Shown here: piece by piece, positions 1-7,974 of the stretch
How the letters are laid out: each line of letters opens with the position of its first letter
Position numbering within the stretch: position 1 is the first letter of the stretch
Assembly: GCA_022800625.1 (NCBI GenBank)
Contig: JAAWQR010000018.1
Span: forward strand, 1 to 50,600
Direction: 5' to 3'
DNA length: 50,600 nt
Source: Clostridiales bacterium
GTDB taxonomy: Bacteria > Bacillota > Clostridia > Oscillospirales > CAG-272
The notes under the pieces: model-generated
What the model saw: only the letters and a program-made list of their open reading frames with translations
Databases searched by the model: none
Told to the model about the DNA's origin: nothing
Made by a program: the position numbers and the translations under genes

Positions 1-348
1 CGCCGAGGGCTGCGCCCTTCGAACCCGTGAACGCATAGGTTTATCGCTCGTTGCGACGAGCGATTTAGGGCTCCGCCCTAAAAACCTGCAAGCTTTTGAA
101 AAAGCTTGAGCAAAACTTTTAGCTATTTTGCTACGCAAAATGACTTTGTCTGAACTCTGGGCTTACTATGTAAGCCTATAGCGGCTATGCCGTTCAGCGC
201 AATGCGCTGAGTGATATTGACGGCTTCGCAATCGCGTTCTTGCAAGAAAACGCGATTGCTTTGAAGTGTTTTGCAAAAAATATGGTGCCGAAGGGCGGCA
301 AAGCATAATAAAATCACGGTATAATCTCGGCGCTATGCTTCAAAGCAT
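1..348. other. Intergenic array of short perfect hairpins
   Basis: No gene is supported in this stretch. It contains about ten consecutive short inverted repeats: 6-18 (loop TGC), 43-64 (9 bp, loop TGCG), 64-82 (8 bp, loop TCC), 89-108, 125-141 (7 bp, loop TAC), 160-176 (7 bp, loop TAT), 180-194 (6 bp with one G-T, loop TAT), 194-210 (7 bp, loop AAT), 228-259 (11 bp), 286-300 and 335-348. Many have exactly three-base loops, and several abut each other. A TATAAT at 320-325 could be the -10 box of the downstream flippase gene, but I see no good -35 box. The small open frames here are built from the palindromes and are not convincing as genes. Confidence 0.7.
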
Positions 349-375
349 TCCGCAAATTTTTTGAAAGGATACGAT

Positions 376-1986
376 ATGGGCAAGCAAAATAAGTATAAGA
401 CGCTACTGAATAATACCCTGCTCATAAGTCTCGGTACTTTCGGCTCTAAGATACTCACATTTTTGATGGTTCGCTTCTATACCGGCGTTCTTACTCCATC
501 GGATTACGGAACTGCGGATCTTATTATACAAACGGCAAACCTTCTTCTTCCTGTTATATCAATGGGAATGGCGGAGGGCGTGTTTCGCTTTGCCCTGTCT
601 CATCCGCGCGGAAGAAGAAGCGTTTTTTCCGTTGGGGTTTATACGATCACCGCGGGCGCGCTGCTTTTTTTAATCATTGCGCCGCTGCTGTCTCTTGTAA
701 AAACCTTTGACGGCTACATATGGCTGATTATATTTTTTACGGTAGCGTCGTGTTATCATTCTTTATGCGCTCAGTTTGTGCGCGCTGAAGGTAAAACGGC
801 TCTCTTTGCGGGGCAGGGAGTACTGAATACAGCTCTTGTAATCGGACTTAATATATTGTTTCTGCTTGTGTTTAAGCTCGGTATAACAGGCTATGTTCTG
901 TCTATTGCTTTGGCTGACGTGCTGTGTACGGCTTATCTTGTATTTAAAGAAAAGCTTTTCGGATATATAATTCTTCATCCGAGCCATAATGCGTTCCGCG
1001 ATATGTTTAAATACAGCATTCCGCTTATTCCCACCACGATATTCTGGTGGATAACAAGCGTATCCGACCGCTATATGGTAAACGGCTTTCTCGGAGAAGG
1101 AGCTAACGGACTGTATGCGGTGGCATATAAAATCCCGACGCTTTTGACTCTTCTGTCAAGCGTATTTCTTGAAGCTTGGCAGTTTTCGGCAGTTTCAGAA
1201 TCAACGGGAAGCCGCAGAGAGCATATAAAGTTTTATTCTCAAATCTGGCGTTCGTTTCAGGCAGTTATGATACTTGCAGGAAGTGTTGTTGTCGCATTCT
1301 CTAAATTTGAGATAAGCATCCTTTCAACTCCGCATTATTATGATGCATGGCAATATGTACCGCTTCTAACCATGTCGATGGTTTTTGCCTCATTCGTCAC
1401 ATTTATGGGAAGCGTATATATGGTAACGAAAAAAAGCACGCTGTCGTTCTGGACTGCTATGGCAGGAGCTGTGCTCAATGTTCTTCTAAACCTTCTGCTT
1501 ATTCCGTCTCCTCTCGGCGTACAGGGCGCGGCGATAGCGACTGTTGCAAGCTATCTTCTTTCGTTTATAATGCGTATTGTCAGCGCACATAAGCTGATAC
1601 CGTTTAAGCTGTATCTTGGCAGATTAACAGTCAGTATGCTGATTTTCACGGTGCAGACAATTTATATCGTATGCGACTTTCCGAATTGGATGCTTGTGCA
1701 GGCAATTTGTGTTATAGCTTTGATAATAATTAACGTTAAACCGCTTATTTTGGCGGCTTTAAAGATTTTATCCCGCGGATCAGGTGAAAAAAAGCCACAG
1801 CCGCAGACTAACGTGAGCGTTCGTTCGGAATCATCCGGACGCACACCAAGACAGCCGCATCAGAACTCGTATAAGATGGGGCAGTATGGGAATACATCTC
1901 GACAAAAGTCCACAGACGATAGATTGAATAATTCGAGATACGGGAATATTCCGCACCGTCAGTTCAATGACTACAGACGGAGATGA
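376..1986 (+). CDS. Polysaccharide biosynthesis flippase (Wzx/MATE-like, MOP superfamily)
   Basis: A 536-residue polytopic membrane protein with about a dozen hydrophobic segments. The N-terminus (KTLLNNTLLISLGTFGSK followed by LVRFYTGVLTP-type sequence) is typical of oligosaccharide flippases that export lipid-linked sugars. ATG 376 is chosen over an in-frame TTG at 361 because GAAAGG at 363-368 lies 7 bases before it. The last 70 residues form a hydrophilic, basic, Gln/Asn/Arg-rich tail with a loosely repeated 'YGN..R/P.RQ' motif, which is unusual for this family. A long terminator hairpin follows, so it is probably monocistronic. The substrate cannot be told from sequence; no glycosyltransferases adjoin it. 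Confidence 0.85.
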   Translation: MGKQNKYKTLLNNTLLISLGTFGSKILTFLMVRFYTGVLTPSDYGTADLIIQTANLLLPVISMGMAEGVFRFALSHPRGRRSVFSVGVYTITAGALLFLIIAPLLSLVKTFDGYIWLIIFFTVASCYHSLCAQFVRAEGKTALFAGQGVLNTALVIGLNILFLLVFKLGITGYVLSIALADVLCTAYLVFKEKLFGYIILHPSHNAFRDMFKYSIPLIPTTIFWWITSVSDRYMVNGFLGEGANGLYAVAYKIPTLLTLLSSVFLEAWQFSAVSESTGSRREHIKFYSQIWRSFQAVMILAGSVVVAFSKFEISILSTPHYYDAWQYVPLLTMSMVFASFVTFMGSVYMVTKKSTLSFWTAMAGAVLNVLLNLLLIPSPLGVQGAAIATVASYLLSFIMRIVSAHKLIPFKLYLGRLTVSMLIFTVQTIYIVCDFPNWMLVQAICVIALIIINVKPLILAALKILSRGSGEKKPQPQTNVSVRSESSGRTPRQPHQNSYKMGQYGNTSRQKSTDDRLNNSRYGNIPHRQFNDYRRR

Positions 1987-2058
1987 TTTGTAATACACGA
2001 ATTTTGTATCGTATCCGTATAAAAATCGTAAGATATCCATAGTTAATAATTGAAAAAC

Positions 2059-2117
2059 AGCCGCATGAATCCTGATATAATTGATATATCGGGAAGCACA
2101 TGCGGCTTGATTTTTTT
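2059..2117 (+). terminator. Rho-independent terminator after the flippase gene
   Basis: AGCCGCATG (2059-2067) pairs with CATGCGGCT (2099-2107). A second stem inside it pairs GATATA (2074-2079) with TATATC (2085-2090). A run of seven T follows at 2111-2117. It resembles the terminator at 25876-25922 in its outer stem. Confidence 0.8.
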
Positions 2118-2120
2118 GAA

Positions 2121-2286
2121 AGAGGTAAAGTAGCGTGAAAATTACATTAAAGAGACTTTATGTTCAATTATTTCATGCCCGAATTCTTCTTAAAAATGGT
2201 ACCCAACCCATTTTTGTTTCCTCTGGAAACACAGTCGAATTTCATTTTTATTTGTGCCGCCGCAGAGCGGCGGAATGGAGATTCCT
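2121..2286 (+). repeat. Dispersed repeat family 2, copy A (5' UTR element)
   Basis: Aligned by eye with copies at 39818-40020 (minus) and 47738-47907 (minus) and a remnant at 25805-25855 (plus). Shared blocks: an AG-rich start followed by GCGTGAAAATTACATTA (2133-2149), TCATGCCCGAATTCT (2173-2187), CCATTTTTGTTTC then GGAAAC (2208-2230), a 31-base block at 2226-2256 that matches the 39818-40020 copy at 26 positions, and a GC-rich hairpin (GCCGCCGC/GCGGCGG, 2256-2273). The element ends in AATGGAG plus six bases, directly before the start codon of the next gene, so it supplies that gene's ribosome site. The short GTG-initiated frame at 2135-2332 lies in this repeat and is probably not a stable protein gene. 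Confidence 0.7.
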
Positions 2287-2988
2287 ATGGAATATATTGC
2301 AAATGAGGGAAAGAAAGTCAGTATTACGGTAAACGGAGAAGTATATCTGAGACATGCGATAAAGACGCATTTTGTAAAATCGGGTGAAAACTACATAGAT
2401 GTGATAAGAAAATATTTGTCTGAAATTTACAGAGAAGGCGATATAGTGTCGATCAGCGAAAAGATTATCGCCATATGTCAAGGGAGGATCGTCAAACGGG
2501 AAGATATAAAAATAGGTGCGCTTGCGCGGTTTCTCTCATATTTTGCATGCCGTAAGAACCGCGGCGGATACGGTGTCGGAATGCCGATAAACATGCAGTA
2601 TGCAATAAATAAAGCGGGGCGTGTACGGGTTTTGATAGGCAGCTTGCTCGGAGGATTTTGCAAGCTGTTTGGGGTGAAGGGCGTGTTCTACAAGATAGTA
2701 GGACGTGAGGTAGCTGGGCTTGACGGATTTTACGACGGCGCATGGGAGGAGTATCGGGATATAGGAATAGAAATACCGAGCGATCCCCGCGGCGTATGCC
2801 GTAAAATCAGGGAAAAGCTCGGCATGAGCTGTATGATAGTCGATGCAAATGATTTCGGTCAGGTGATCCTCGGAAAATCTGACGATATTGAATACGACGA
2901 AGAAACGCTTGCGGCGATGATAAGGGATAATCCCGCAGGACAGAGGAGAGAATGCACTCCGCTTATTCTCATAAGGAAAGCTAAATAA
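2287..2988 (+). CDS. Coenzyme F420-0:L-glutamate ligase (CofE)-like domain protein
   Basis: A 233-residue soluble protein. The segment GDIVSISEKIIAICQGR (about residues 46-62) and the later 'DANDFGQVILGK' and 'DNPAGQRRECTPLILIRK' segments match the CofE/FbiB-N gamma-glutamyl ligase fold. In methanogens and actinobacteria this enzyme adds glutamate to F420-0. Gut Clostridia generally lack F420, and no other F420 gene is present here, so the substrate is probably something else; that is inference. ATG 2287 is chosen because GGAG at 2277-2280 lies six bases upstream; ATG 2275 is in frame but overlaps that site. The whole upstream region is repeat family 2. Confidence 0.75.
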   Translation: MEYIANEGKKVSITVNGEVYLRHAIKTHFVKSGENYIDVIRKYLSEIYREGDIVSISEKIIAICQGRIVKREDIKIGALARFLSYFACRKNRGGYGVGMPINMQYAINKAGRVRVLIGSLLGGFCKLFGVKGVFYKIVGREVAGLDGFYDGAWEEYRDIGIEIPSDPRGVCRKIREKLGMSCMIVDANDFGQVILGKSDDIEYDEETLAAMIRDNPAGQRRECTPLILIRKAK

Positions 2989-2998
2989 GAAGTGAAAA

Positions 2999-3691
2999 TC
3001 ATTTTATATAATATTCGTGTGAGTTTATGACAAGCGTATGCTCGTCCTTCCAGTAGATGCTCATATACTCCCATTCACCCCAGTTTCCTTCATATACGCG
3101 CTTTGAGATTTTGAAGAAAGGATTGTCCGCTGCATACACATCAACAAAAGTGTCGCCGCCGAGCGCCCCCTGATCACTGTCAATCACCTCGGCATACCTG
3201 TGCGAGTCCTGCGCATATACGGTTTTAATGACCGTATTCGGTGAGGAGAAAAACACAGAAATAAATACAAGCGGCAATAACATGAGCAGCATAATAACGG
3301 AGAGCGATAGTATTATCGGCTTTATAATCGTGACTTCAGCGTATTTAAGCATCAAATAAAAGGAGCATACGAGGGGAATTATGAGCAAGAGTATTGATGC
3401 CCTTGTTCTGATATTTTCGTGATATAAAATTATATAAAAGAATGAATCAATGATCAACAGAGGCGTTGTTATCAAAAATATGACAAGGCTTGCTTTACTG
3501 TGCGGCTCGTCGTTCTTCTTTAATGACAGAATTGTCAGGGCAATGAATATTAAAGCCGTGATTACCGAAAAAACTGTAAAGTTGCTAATGGAAAAGCTAT
3601 ATCCGAACGGTGCGGTGAGCAAAGTTCCGAGCGGTTGGAATGCTGTAAGGAACAGTGCGGATGCGGTCAAACAAAAGATACTTTTACGCAT
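2999..3691 (-). CDS. Membrane protein of unknown function with C-terminal extracytoplasmic domain
   Basis: 230 residues with four to five hydrophobic helices in the first 150, then a soluble C-terminal domain (about residues 155-230) ending in WEYMSIYWKDEHTLVINSHEY. That ending resembles the C-terminal domain of small Gram-positive proteins grouped near DUF5412, but the likeness is weak and I do not assign a family. The start is supported by AAAGGAG nine bases upstream. It converges on the F420-ligase-like gene with a 10-bp gap. The role is unknown. Confidence 0.7.
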   Translation of the reverse strand: MRKSIFCLTASALFLTAFQPLGTLLTAPFGYSFSISNFTVFSVITALIFIALTILSLKKNDEPHSKASLVIFLITTPLLIIDSFFYIILYHENIRTRASILLLIIPLVCSFYLMLKYAEVTIIKPIILSLSVIMLLMLLPLVFISVFFSSPNTVIKTVYAQDSHRYAEVIDSDQGALGGDTFVDVYAADNPFFKISKRVYEGNWGEWEYMSIYWKDEHTLVINSHEYYIK

Positions 3692-3883
3692 AACATTCTA
3701 CTCCTTTCCGAGCATTTTCGCATATTTGTTTGATAAAACCTTTGAAAGAATACAGATAGCATCAATACTATTTCATGAAGTTAAAAATGAGGATAAATCT
3801 ATTTTAACATAATTTTCTCTCTTTTTCTACACTTTTTGCTTTTTTTATTTTGCTGAGACAGTGTATCGGATCGAATTTCATAC

Positions 3884-3912
3884 TTGACAAAGTAAAAGTA
3901 ATATGATAAAAT
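3884..3912 (+). promoter_or_regulatory. Sigma-A promoter of tRNA-Leu
   Basis: TTGACA (3884-3889) and TAAAAT (3907-3912) with a 17-bp spacer. The predicted start is a few bases before the tRNA. The tRNA-Trp promoter at 42915-42943 uses the same two hexamers and spacing. Confidence 0.8.
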
Positions 3913-3922
3913 AAAAAAGTAT

Positions 3923-4004
3923 GCGGGTGTGGTGAAATTGGCAGACACGCAAGATTTAGGATCTTGTGCCGAGAGGTGTGCAGGTTCAAGTCCTGTCACC
4001 CGCA
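3923..4004 (+). tRNA. tRNA-Leu (anticodon TAG)
   Basis: An 82-base class II tRNA. The acceptor arm pairs GCGGGTG with CACCCGC. The D-arm segment TGGTGAAATTGGCAGACACG is typical of tRNA-Leu, the anticodon loop TTTAGGA gives anticodon TAG, there is a long variable arm, and the T-arm reads GGTTCAAGTCC. The 3' CCA is not encoded; A runs follow the discriminator base. Confidence 0.97.
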
Positions 4005-4039
4005 AAAAACAAACATATCTGTTGATATGTTTGTTTTTT
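4004..4039 (+). terminator. Terminator of tRNA-Leu
   Basis: A perfect 15-bp inverted repeat (4004-4018 with 4025-4039, loop CTGTTG) whose right arm ends in six T. It starts at the discriminator base of the tRNA. Confidence 0.9.
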
Positions 4040-4269
4040 GTGACAACACGATGAGAACTTATAAAAACTTTTAAAGATATTGTAAGTTCTCAGTGCATAA
4101 AAATCACCGTAAACTAATATAATCACACAGCGGGTACAGGAAAATAGATGATATCAAATGGGAGTCTTGCGGCTCTCGGTTTTTACGAGCGGTAAACTGC
4201 AGCAAGCCGCTGAATGACACACTAACAAAGCATGGCGCATGAGGTGTTTTTACCAAAAGGAGATTACCA

Positions 4270-4659
4270 ATGAAAATGAAAAAGATTTTAATAGCTATTC
4301 TCGCAGCAGTAATGTGCTTCTCTGTTGTTTCGTGCGGAAACAAGAAGACAGTTGAGAGCTACATTGCAAGCATTCAAGATGAGATCGACTCAATGACTGA
4401 GATGTATAAAAACAGCGGTTTTGATCTCTCTGTTACTGCTAAAGACAACACTATGGTTTATACCTTTAAATACAATATCGACATAGGAGCGGATGCTGAT
4501 ACGGTTAAGGCTACACTCGAATCGGGTATGGCTGCTCAGGAGTCAACATTTACGACGATTCTTTCAACTCTCAAGAAAGAAATTCCGAGCGCTGAGTCTA
4601 TTCTTGTTGAATATCTTGACAAGGACGGAAATACTCTTTACTCAAAGGAATTCAAATAA
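4270..4659 (+). CDS. Small lipoprotein, DUF4854 family
   Basis: 129 residues. The N-terminus is a lipoprotein signal (MKMKKILIAILAAV then CFSVVSC; the predicted lipidated cysteine is residue 22). The mature part, with 'IQDEIDSMTEMYKNSGFDLSV' style sequence, an 'NTMVYTFKYN' strand and the ending VEYLDKDGNTLYSKEFK, matches the DUF4854 pattern of short Clostridia/Lactobacillales secreted proteins of unknown role. AAAGGAG (4256-4262) is seven bases before the ATG. A TATAAT at 4118-4123 may be its -10 box; the -35 box is poor. A bidirectional terminator follows. Confidence 0.8.
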   Translation: MKMKKILIAILAAVMCFSVVSCGNKKTVESYIASIQDEIDSMTEMYKNSGFDLSVTAKDNTMVYTFKYNIDIGADADTVKATLESGMAAQESTFTTILSTLKKEIPSAESILVEYLDKDGNTLYSKEFK

Positions 4660-4764
4660 TTCCGTAGGGAACAGTTTATTTTACATAAACCTCAATTGCC
4701 GTAATGCTTTGCATATATTTTGATTATGGATTTTTCAGAATTTGACTGACCAAACTAAAAACAC

Positions 4765-4791
4765 AAAGCTCCCGCATTCTGCGGGAGCTTT
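4765..4791. terminator. Bidirectional terminator between converging genes
   Basis: A perfect 12-bp stem AAAGCTCCCGCA/TGCGGGAGCTTT with loop TTC, with A-rich and T-rich flanks. It lies between the DUF4854 lipoprotein gene on the plus strand and the DUF3592 gene on the minus strand. Confidence 0.85.
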
Positions 4792-4800
4792 ACTGTATAT

Positions 4801-5250
4801 TTAGGAATCTGTTTTGTTTTTTGCCTCAGATGCCTTTGAAACTGTATTTTTTGACTTATGTGCCGCTGTCAAAACAAATATACCGCTTGAAATAAGCCAA
4901 ACTGTAATTATTAAAGTGATGATGAATTCATCGGCAAAATTCCTTGCATTATTAGTGTGATTTTCAGGATGACGGGGATCATATTTTATCTCAAATTTCT
5001 TTCCAACCCACTGTACTTCTTTTCCGCCGATAATCTCACCTGTGTATGTTTTGTTGTTGTTTCTGTATTCGTAAGTCGTATCATATACAGTTTTGTTCTT
5101 CTCGGAGCGCTCTTTTACTTCTGTAACAACAGCTGCGCTTATTATATAGTTTCGCTGTAAAAATTTTTCAGTGAATACAATTCCTCCGAATACCAATCCG
5201 GAAACTATAAAAATTATGCTGAGGATAAGTAATATTATACGTTTTGCCAT
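4801..5250 (-). CDS. DUF3592-type membrane protein
   Basis: 149 residues: a transmembrane helix at about 5-27, an extracytoplasmic beta-rich domain (about 35-105) with the 'AAVVTEV...YEYRNNNKTYTGE...VGKKFEIKYDPRHPE' pattern, a second helix at about 109-130, and a short charged tail. The 'G..v.v.YdP.nP' signature is that of DUF3592 proteins, which have no known function. The ribosome site is weak (GAGAG). The gene reads toward the shared terminator and is 16 bp downstream of the acetyltransferase stop, so the two may be co-transcribed. Confidence 0.75.
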   Translation of the reverse strand: MAKRIILLILSIIFIVSGLVFGGIVFTEKFLQRNYIISAAVVTEVKERSEKNKTVYDTTYEYRNNNKTYTGEIIGGKEVQWVGKKFEIKYDPRHPENHTNNARNFADEFIITLIITVWLISSGIFVLTAAHKSKNTVSKASEAKNKTDS

Positions 5251-5266
5251 ATAAAACTCTCATTTT

Positions 5267-5869
5267 TCAGATATCTATTTTTCTGTCTCTGAAATAATAT
5301 TCTCTGTCGTGATCCGATATTTCGCGCAGCACGCGGCACGGATTGCCGACAGCTACAACATTTGCAGGAATATCTCGTGTGACAACGCTTCCTGCGCCGA
5401 TAACTGTGTTGTCTCCGATAGTGATGCCCGGTTCGATTATAGCACCTGCTCCTATCCAGCAATTTTTACCGATGACCACAGGGAAGTTGTACTGATAAGC
5501 TTTTTCCCTCAGTTCGGGGAGAATCGGATGTCCTGCTGTTGCGACAGTTACATTCGGACCGAACATCGTGCAGTCTCCTACATAAATGTGTGTATCGTCA
5601 ACAAGCGTCAGATTAAAGTTTGCGTAAATATTATTTCCGAAATGAACGTGACGGCCTGCCCAGTTTGCATGAAACGGAGGCTCAATATAGCATCCGTCAC
5701 CGATTTCCGAAAACATTTCTTGCAGCAGCAACTCACGTTTTCTGCTTTCGCTCGGACGCGTTGCATTGTAGTCATAAAGTTTTTCAAGGCATTTTGCCTG
5801 TTCTGCTATCAGAGCATCGTCAGTCGTTAGATATAACCCGCCTGAGTGCATTTTTTCTTTTATATCCAT
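5267..5869 (-). CDS. Maltose/galactoside O-acetyltransferase-like left-handed beta-helix enzyme
   Basis: 200 residues, the usual length for the LacA/Maa/NodL group that acetylates sugar hydroxyls from acetyl-CoA. An N-terminal Mac domain (EKMHSGGLYLTTDDALIAEQ) is followed by hexapeptide repeats, including the catalytic-histidine segment 'TVATAGHPI', then 'IGKNCWIGAGAIIEPGITIG' and 'VIGAGSVVTRDIPANVVAVGNP'. The ATG at 5869 is chosen because GAAAGGG lies nine bases before it; an in-frame TTG six codons upstream overlaps that site. No sugar operon adjoins, so the acceptor is unknown. Confidence 0.9.
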   Translation of the reverse strand: MDIKEKMHSGGLYLTTDDALIAEQAKCLEKLYDYNATRPSESRKRELLLQEMFSEIGDGCYIEPPFHANWAGRHVHFGNNIYANFNLTLVDDTHIYVGDCTMFGPNVTVATAGHPILPELREKAYQYNFPVVIGKNCWIGAGAIIEPGITIGDNTVIGAGSVVTRDIPANVVAVGNPCRVLREISDHDREYYFRDRKIDI

Positions 5870-5908
5870 AAATAAATGCCCTTTCAATTAGATAAGTGTT
5901 AAAACATA

Positions 5909-5940
5909 AGGCACACAGCAAGTATATACGCCGTGTGCCT
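5909..5940 (-). terminator. Possible terminator hairpin distal to rplA
   Basis: AGGCACAC (5909-5916) pairs with GTGTGCCT (5933-5940). On the minus strand it is followed by TTATGTTTTAA, a poor T run, so it is a weak or leaky terminator. It lies just before the ribosome site of the acetyltransferase gene. Confidence 0.4.
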
Positions 5941-5994
5941 GAATGAAACTTTTTATAAAAGTTTTTTAACTTGCTGCATTTTGAGAAAGCAAGC

Positions 5995-6037
5995 GGGGCA
6001 GTCATATTCCGCTATTCGGAATTGAATGTAATGCCCC
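5995..6037. other. Two-tier hairpin downstream of rplA
   Basis: An outer stem GGGGCA (5995-6000) with TGCCCC (6032-6037) encloses an inner stem ATTCCG (6006-6011) with CGGAAT (6017-6022). It lies 20 bases after the rplA stop codon and has no T run, so it may stabilise the mRNA 3' end or act together with the hairpins further on. Confidence 0.45.
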
Positions 6038-6057
6038 TTACCGATATGGGCTCAAAA

Positions 6058-6750
6058 TCAGCCGAGCTTAGCGCCGTTGATCTTGATACCGGGGCCCATA
6101 GTTGAAGCAACTACGCAGCTCTTGATGTACTGACCTTTAGCGGCAGCCGGACGAGCCTTGATGATAGCGCCCATGAGAGTTTCAAAGTTCTCACGAAGCT
6201 TATCTTCACCGAAGGAAGCTTTTCCGATCGGGCAGTGGATGATATTGGTCTTGTCGAGACGGTACTCGATCTTACCTGCCTTAGCTTCAGTTACAGCCTT
6301 GGCAACATCCATAGTAACAGTACCTGCCTTCGGGTTCGGCATGAGTCCCTTGGGACCGAGCACACGGCCGAGACGACCGATAGAAGCCATCATGTCAGGT
6401 GTTGCAATAACAACATCAAAGTCGAACCAGTTCTCCTTTGTGATCTTTTCAACGAGATCAGTGTCGCCGACATACTCAGCGCCTGCCTCGCGAGCCTCGT
6501 TAGCACGGTCTCCCTTAGCAAATACGAGAACCTTTACAGACTTACCTGTACCGTGTGGAAGAACGATAGCGCCGCGAACCTGCTGGTCAGCGTGACGTGA
6601 GTCAACGCCGAGACGGACGTGAAGCTCAACAGTCTCGTCAAACTTAGCCTTTGAAGTCTGGCAAACAAGACCGAAAGCCTCTGCGGGATCGTACATTTTG
6701 TTCTTTTCAAGCAGCTTTACGCTGTCAACATACTTTTTGCTTTTATTCAT
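6058..6750 (-). CDS. rplA: 50S ribosomal protein L1
   Basis: 230 residues, standard length. It has the N-terminal [22 protein letters not shown] segment split between domains, and the diagnostic '[21 protein letters not shown]' region (about residues 123-143). L1 binds 23S rRNA in the L1 stalk and is a translational repressor of its own operon. It lies 14 bp after rplK. It is the last ribosomal gene here: the usual rplJ-rplL do not follow. Confidence 0.98.
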   Translation of the reverse strand: MNKSKKYVDSVKLLEKNKMYDPAEAFGLVCQTSKAKFDETVELHVRLGVDSRHADQQVRGAIVLPHGTGKSVKVLVFAKGDRANEAREAGAEYVGDTDLVEKITKENWFDFDVVIATPDMMASIGRLGRVLGPKGLMPNPKAGTVTMDVAKAVTEAKAGKIEYRLDKTNIIHCPIGKASFGEDKLRENFETLMGAIIKARPAAAKGQYIKSCVVASTMGPGIKINGAKLG

Positions 6751-6764
6751 CTCGTCTCTCCTCC

Positions 6765-7190
6765 TTAGTCCTCAACAGTGATTCCCATAGAACGGGCAGT
6801 TCCTGCGATCATGCTCATAGCAGCCTCGATAGAGCCTGCGTTGAGGTCCTTCATCTTAGTCTCAGCGATCTGGCGAACCTGATCTTTCTTGAGCACTGCA
6901 ACCTTAGTCTTGTTCGGTGTGGGAGAAGCGCTTTCGATTCCGCAAGCCTTCTTGATAAGTACGGGAGCCGGCGGAGTCTTTGTAATGAATGAGAATGAAC
7001 GGTCAGCGTAAACTGTGATAACGACAGGAATGATAAGACCGATGTCGTTCTTTGTTCTTTCGTTGAATTCCTTTGTGAAGTTAGGAATAGCAACACCGTA
7101 CTGACCGAGTGCGGGACCTACAGGCGGCTGAGGAGTAGCCTTACCTGCGGGCAGCTGAAGCTTGATATAGCCGATAATTTTCTTTGCCAT
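6765..7190 (-). CDS. rplK: 50S ribosomal protein L11
   Basis: 141 residues, standard length. It starts [18 protein letters not shown] and contains '[22 protein letters not shown]' and the C-terminal '[20 protein letters not shown]' 23S-binding segment. L11 forms the GTPase-associated centre together with L10/L7-L12. The leader at 7205-7274 in front of it looks like the L1 autoregulatory site. A GGAGG ribosome site precedes the start. Confidence 0.98.
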   Translation of the reverse strand: MAKKIIGYIKLQLPAGKATPQPPVGPALGQYGVAIPNFTKEFNERTKNDIGLIIPVVITVYADRSFSFITKTPPAPVLIKKACGIESASPTPNKTKVAVLKKDQVRQIAETKMKDLNAGSIEAAMSMIAGTARSMGITVED

Positions 7191-7204
7191 AGCAAAAATA
7201 CCTC

Positions 7205-7274
7205 CATATGTGGTTTATGACGGGAGAAGATACAAAATTTTTTCTCCCTCCCACGGTGCGTTTGGGGCACGCAC
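7205..7274 (-). promoter_or_regulatory. Candidate L1-binding autoregulatory leader of rplK-rplA
   Basis: On the minus strand, GTGG (7251-7254) can pair with CCAC (7210-7213) and GGGAG (7244-7248) with CTCCC (7222-7226), giving the CCGTGGGAGG...ACCACA arrangement found before rplK in many Firmicutes. A further hairpin GTGCGT/ACGCAC (7256-7274) is upstream. L1 repression through a 23S-like site before rplK is established in other bacteria; its use here is inference. Confidence 0.55.
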
Positions 7275-7331
7275 GAGCCTGTGCGCCTGCGAGCTATGCT
7301 GTGCAGACCTGACTGCGCAAAAGTGCGAGTC

Positions 7332-7883
7332 TTATTTTGCTGTTGTTTTGCGGACATGCTTCATTTCGAGCTTGACGGGCATGTCGCGTCCGACTGTGGA
7401 AATAGTAACAGTAACCTCGTTTCCGTCGGGTGAGATTTCGGTAAGCTGTCCCGTGTATCCGGAGAATACGCCTTCGATGATATCGACTTCGTCTCCGAGC
7501 GAGATTGCCGAAACCTCGGATGTCTGATCTTCACCTGCGATAATAGCCTCAACCTCTTCGTCCGAGAGCGGTACGGGCTTTGATCCGGGACCGACAAAGC
7601 CTGTGACGCCGCGAATGTTGCGGACGACGTGCCAGCTTTCATCGGTCATGACCATGCGGACAAGAACGTATGACGGAAAAACCTTGTTTTCCACTTCACG
7701 CTCCGAGTCGCCGTCATGTTCAACGATCGTCTCTACAGGAATTCTGACCTCGTGGATAAGATCTTGCAGACCACGGTTCTCCACGATTTTTTCCAGATTC
7801 ATTTTAACTTTGTTTTCATATCCGGAGTAGGTGTGCGCCACATACCAGCGCAGACCTTCATTCATTTCATTGATATCACTCAT
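7332..7883 (-). CDS. nusG: Transcription termination/antitermination factor NusG
   Basis: 183 residues. The N-terminal NGN domain starts at 'LRWYVAHTYSGYENKVKMNLEK' and includes 'FPSYVLVRMVMTDESWHVVRNIRGVTGFVG' style sequence. The C-terminal KOW domain is at about 130-180 (GDEVDIIEGVFSGYTGQ). NusG binds RNA polymerase and modulates pausing and Rho or ribosome coupling. It stands in the conserved secE-nusG-rplK-rplA order. AAAGGA lies about 13 bases before the ATG. Confidence 0.98.
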   Translation of the reverse strand: MSDINEMNEGLRWYVAHTYSGYENKVKMNLEKIVENRGLQDLIHEVRIPVETIVEHDGDSEREVENKVFPSYVLVRMVMTDESWHVVRNIRGVTGFVGPGSKPVPLSDEEVEAIIAGEDQTSEVSAISLGDEVDIIEGVFSGYTGQLTEISPDGNEVTVTISTVGRDMPVKLEMKHVRKTTAK

Positions 7884-7974
7884 GACTTACACCCATTCCT
7901 TTCTTTACTTCGCACACAGGGGAAAACACGCTTAAAGCACCGCATGAACTGACCTGTGTGTGTTGTGATCTGCC

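Noticed and set aside
123-317. 64-codon minus-strand frame
   Set aside because: It is made of the hairpin array and has no coding character.
1-348. CRISPR array
   Set aside because: The hairpins differ in sequence and there are no regular direct repeats or spacers; no cas genes are present.
2135-2332. 65-codon frame starting at GTG with an AGAGG site
   Set aside because: It lies in repeat family 2 and runs into the F420-ligase-like gene in another frame. Copy D stops after four codons, so a conserved protein is unlikely.
6158-6600. Two plus-strand frames opposite rplA
   Set aside because: Shadows of the L1 gene; no ribosome site or family signature.
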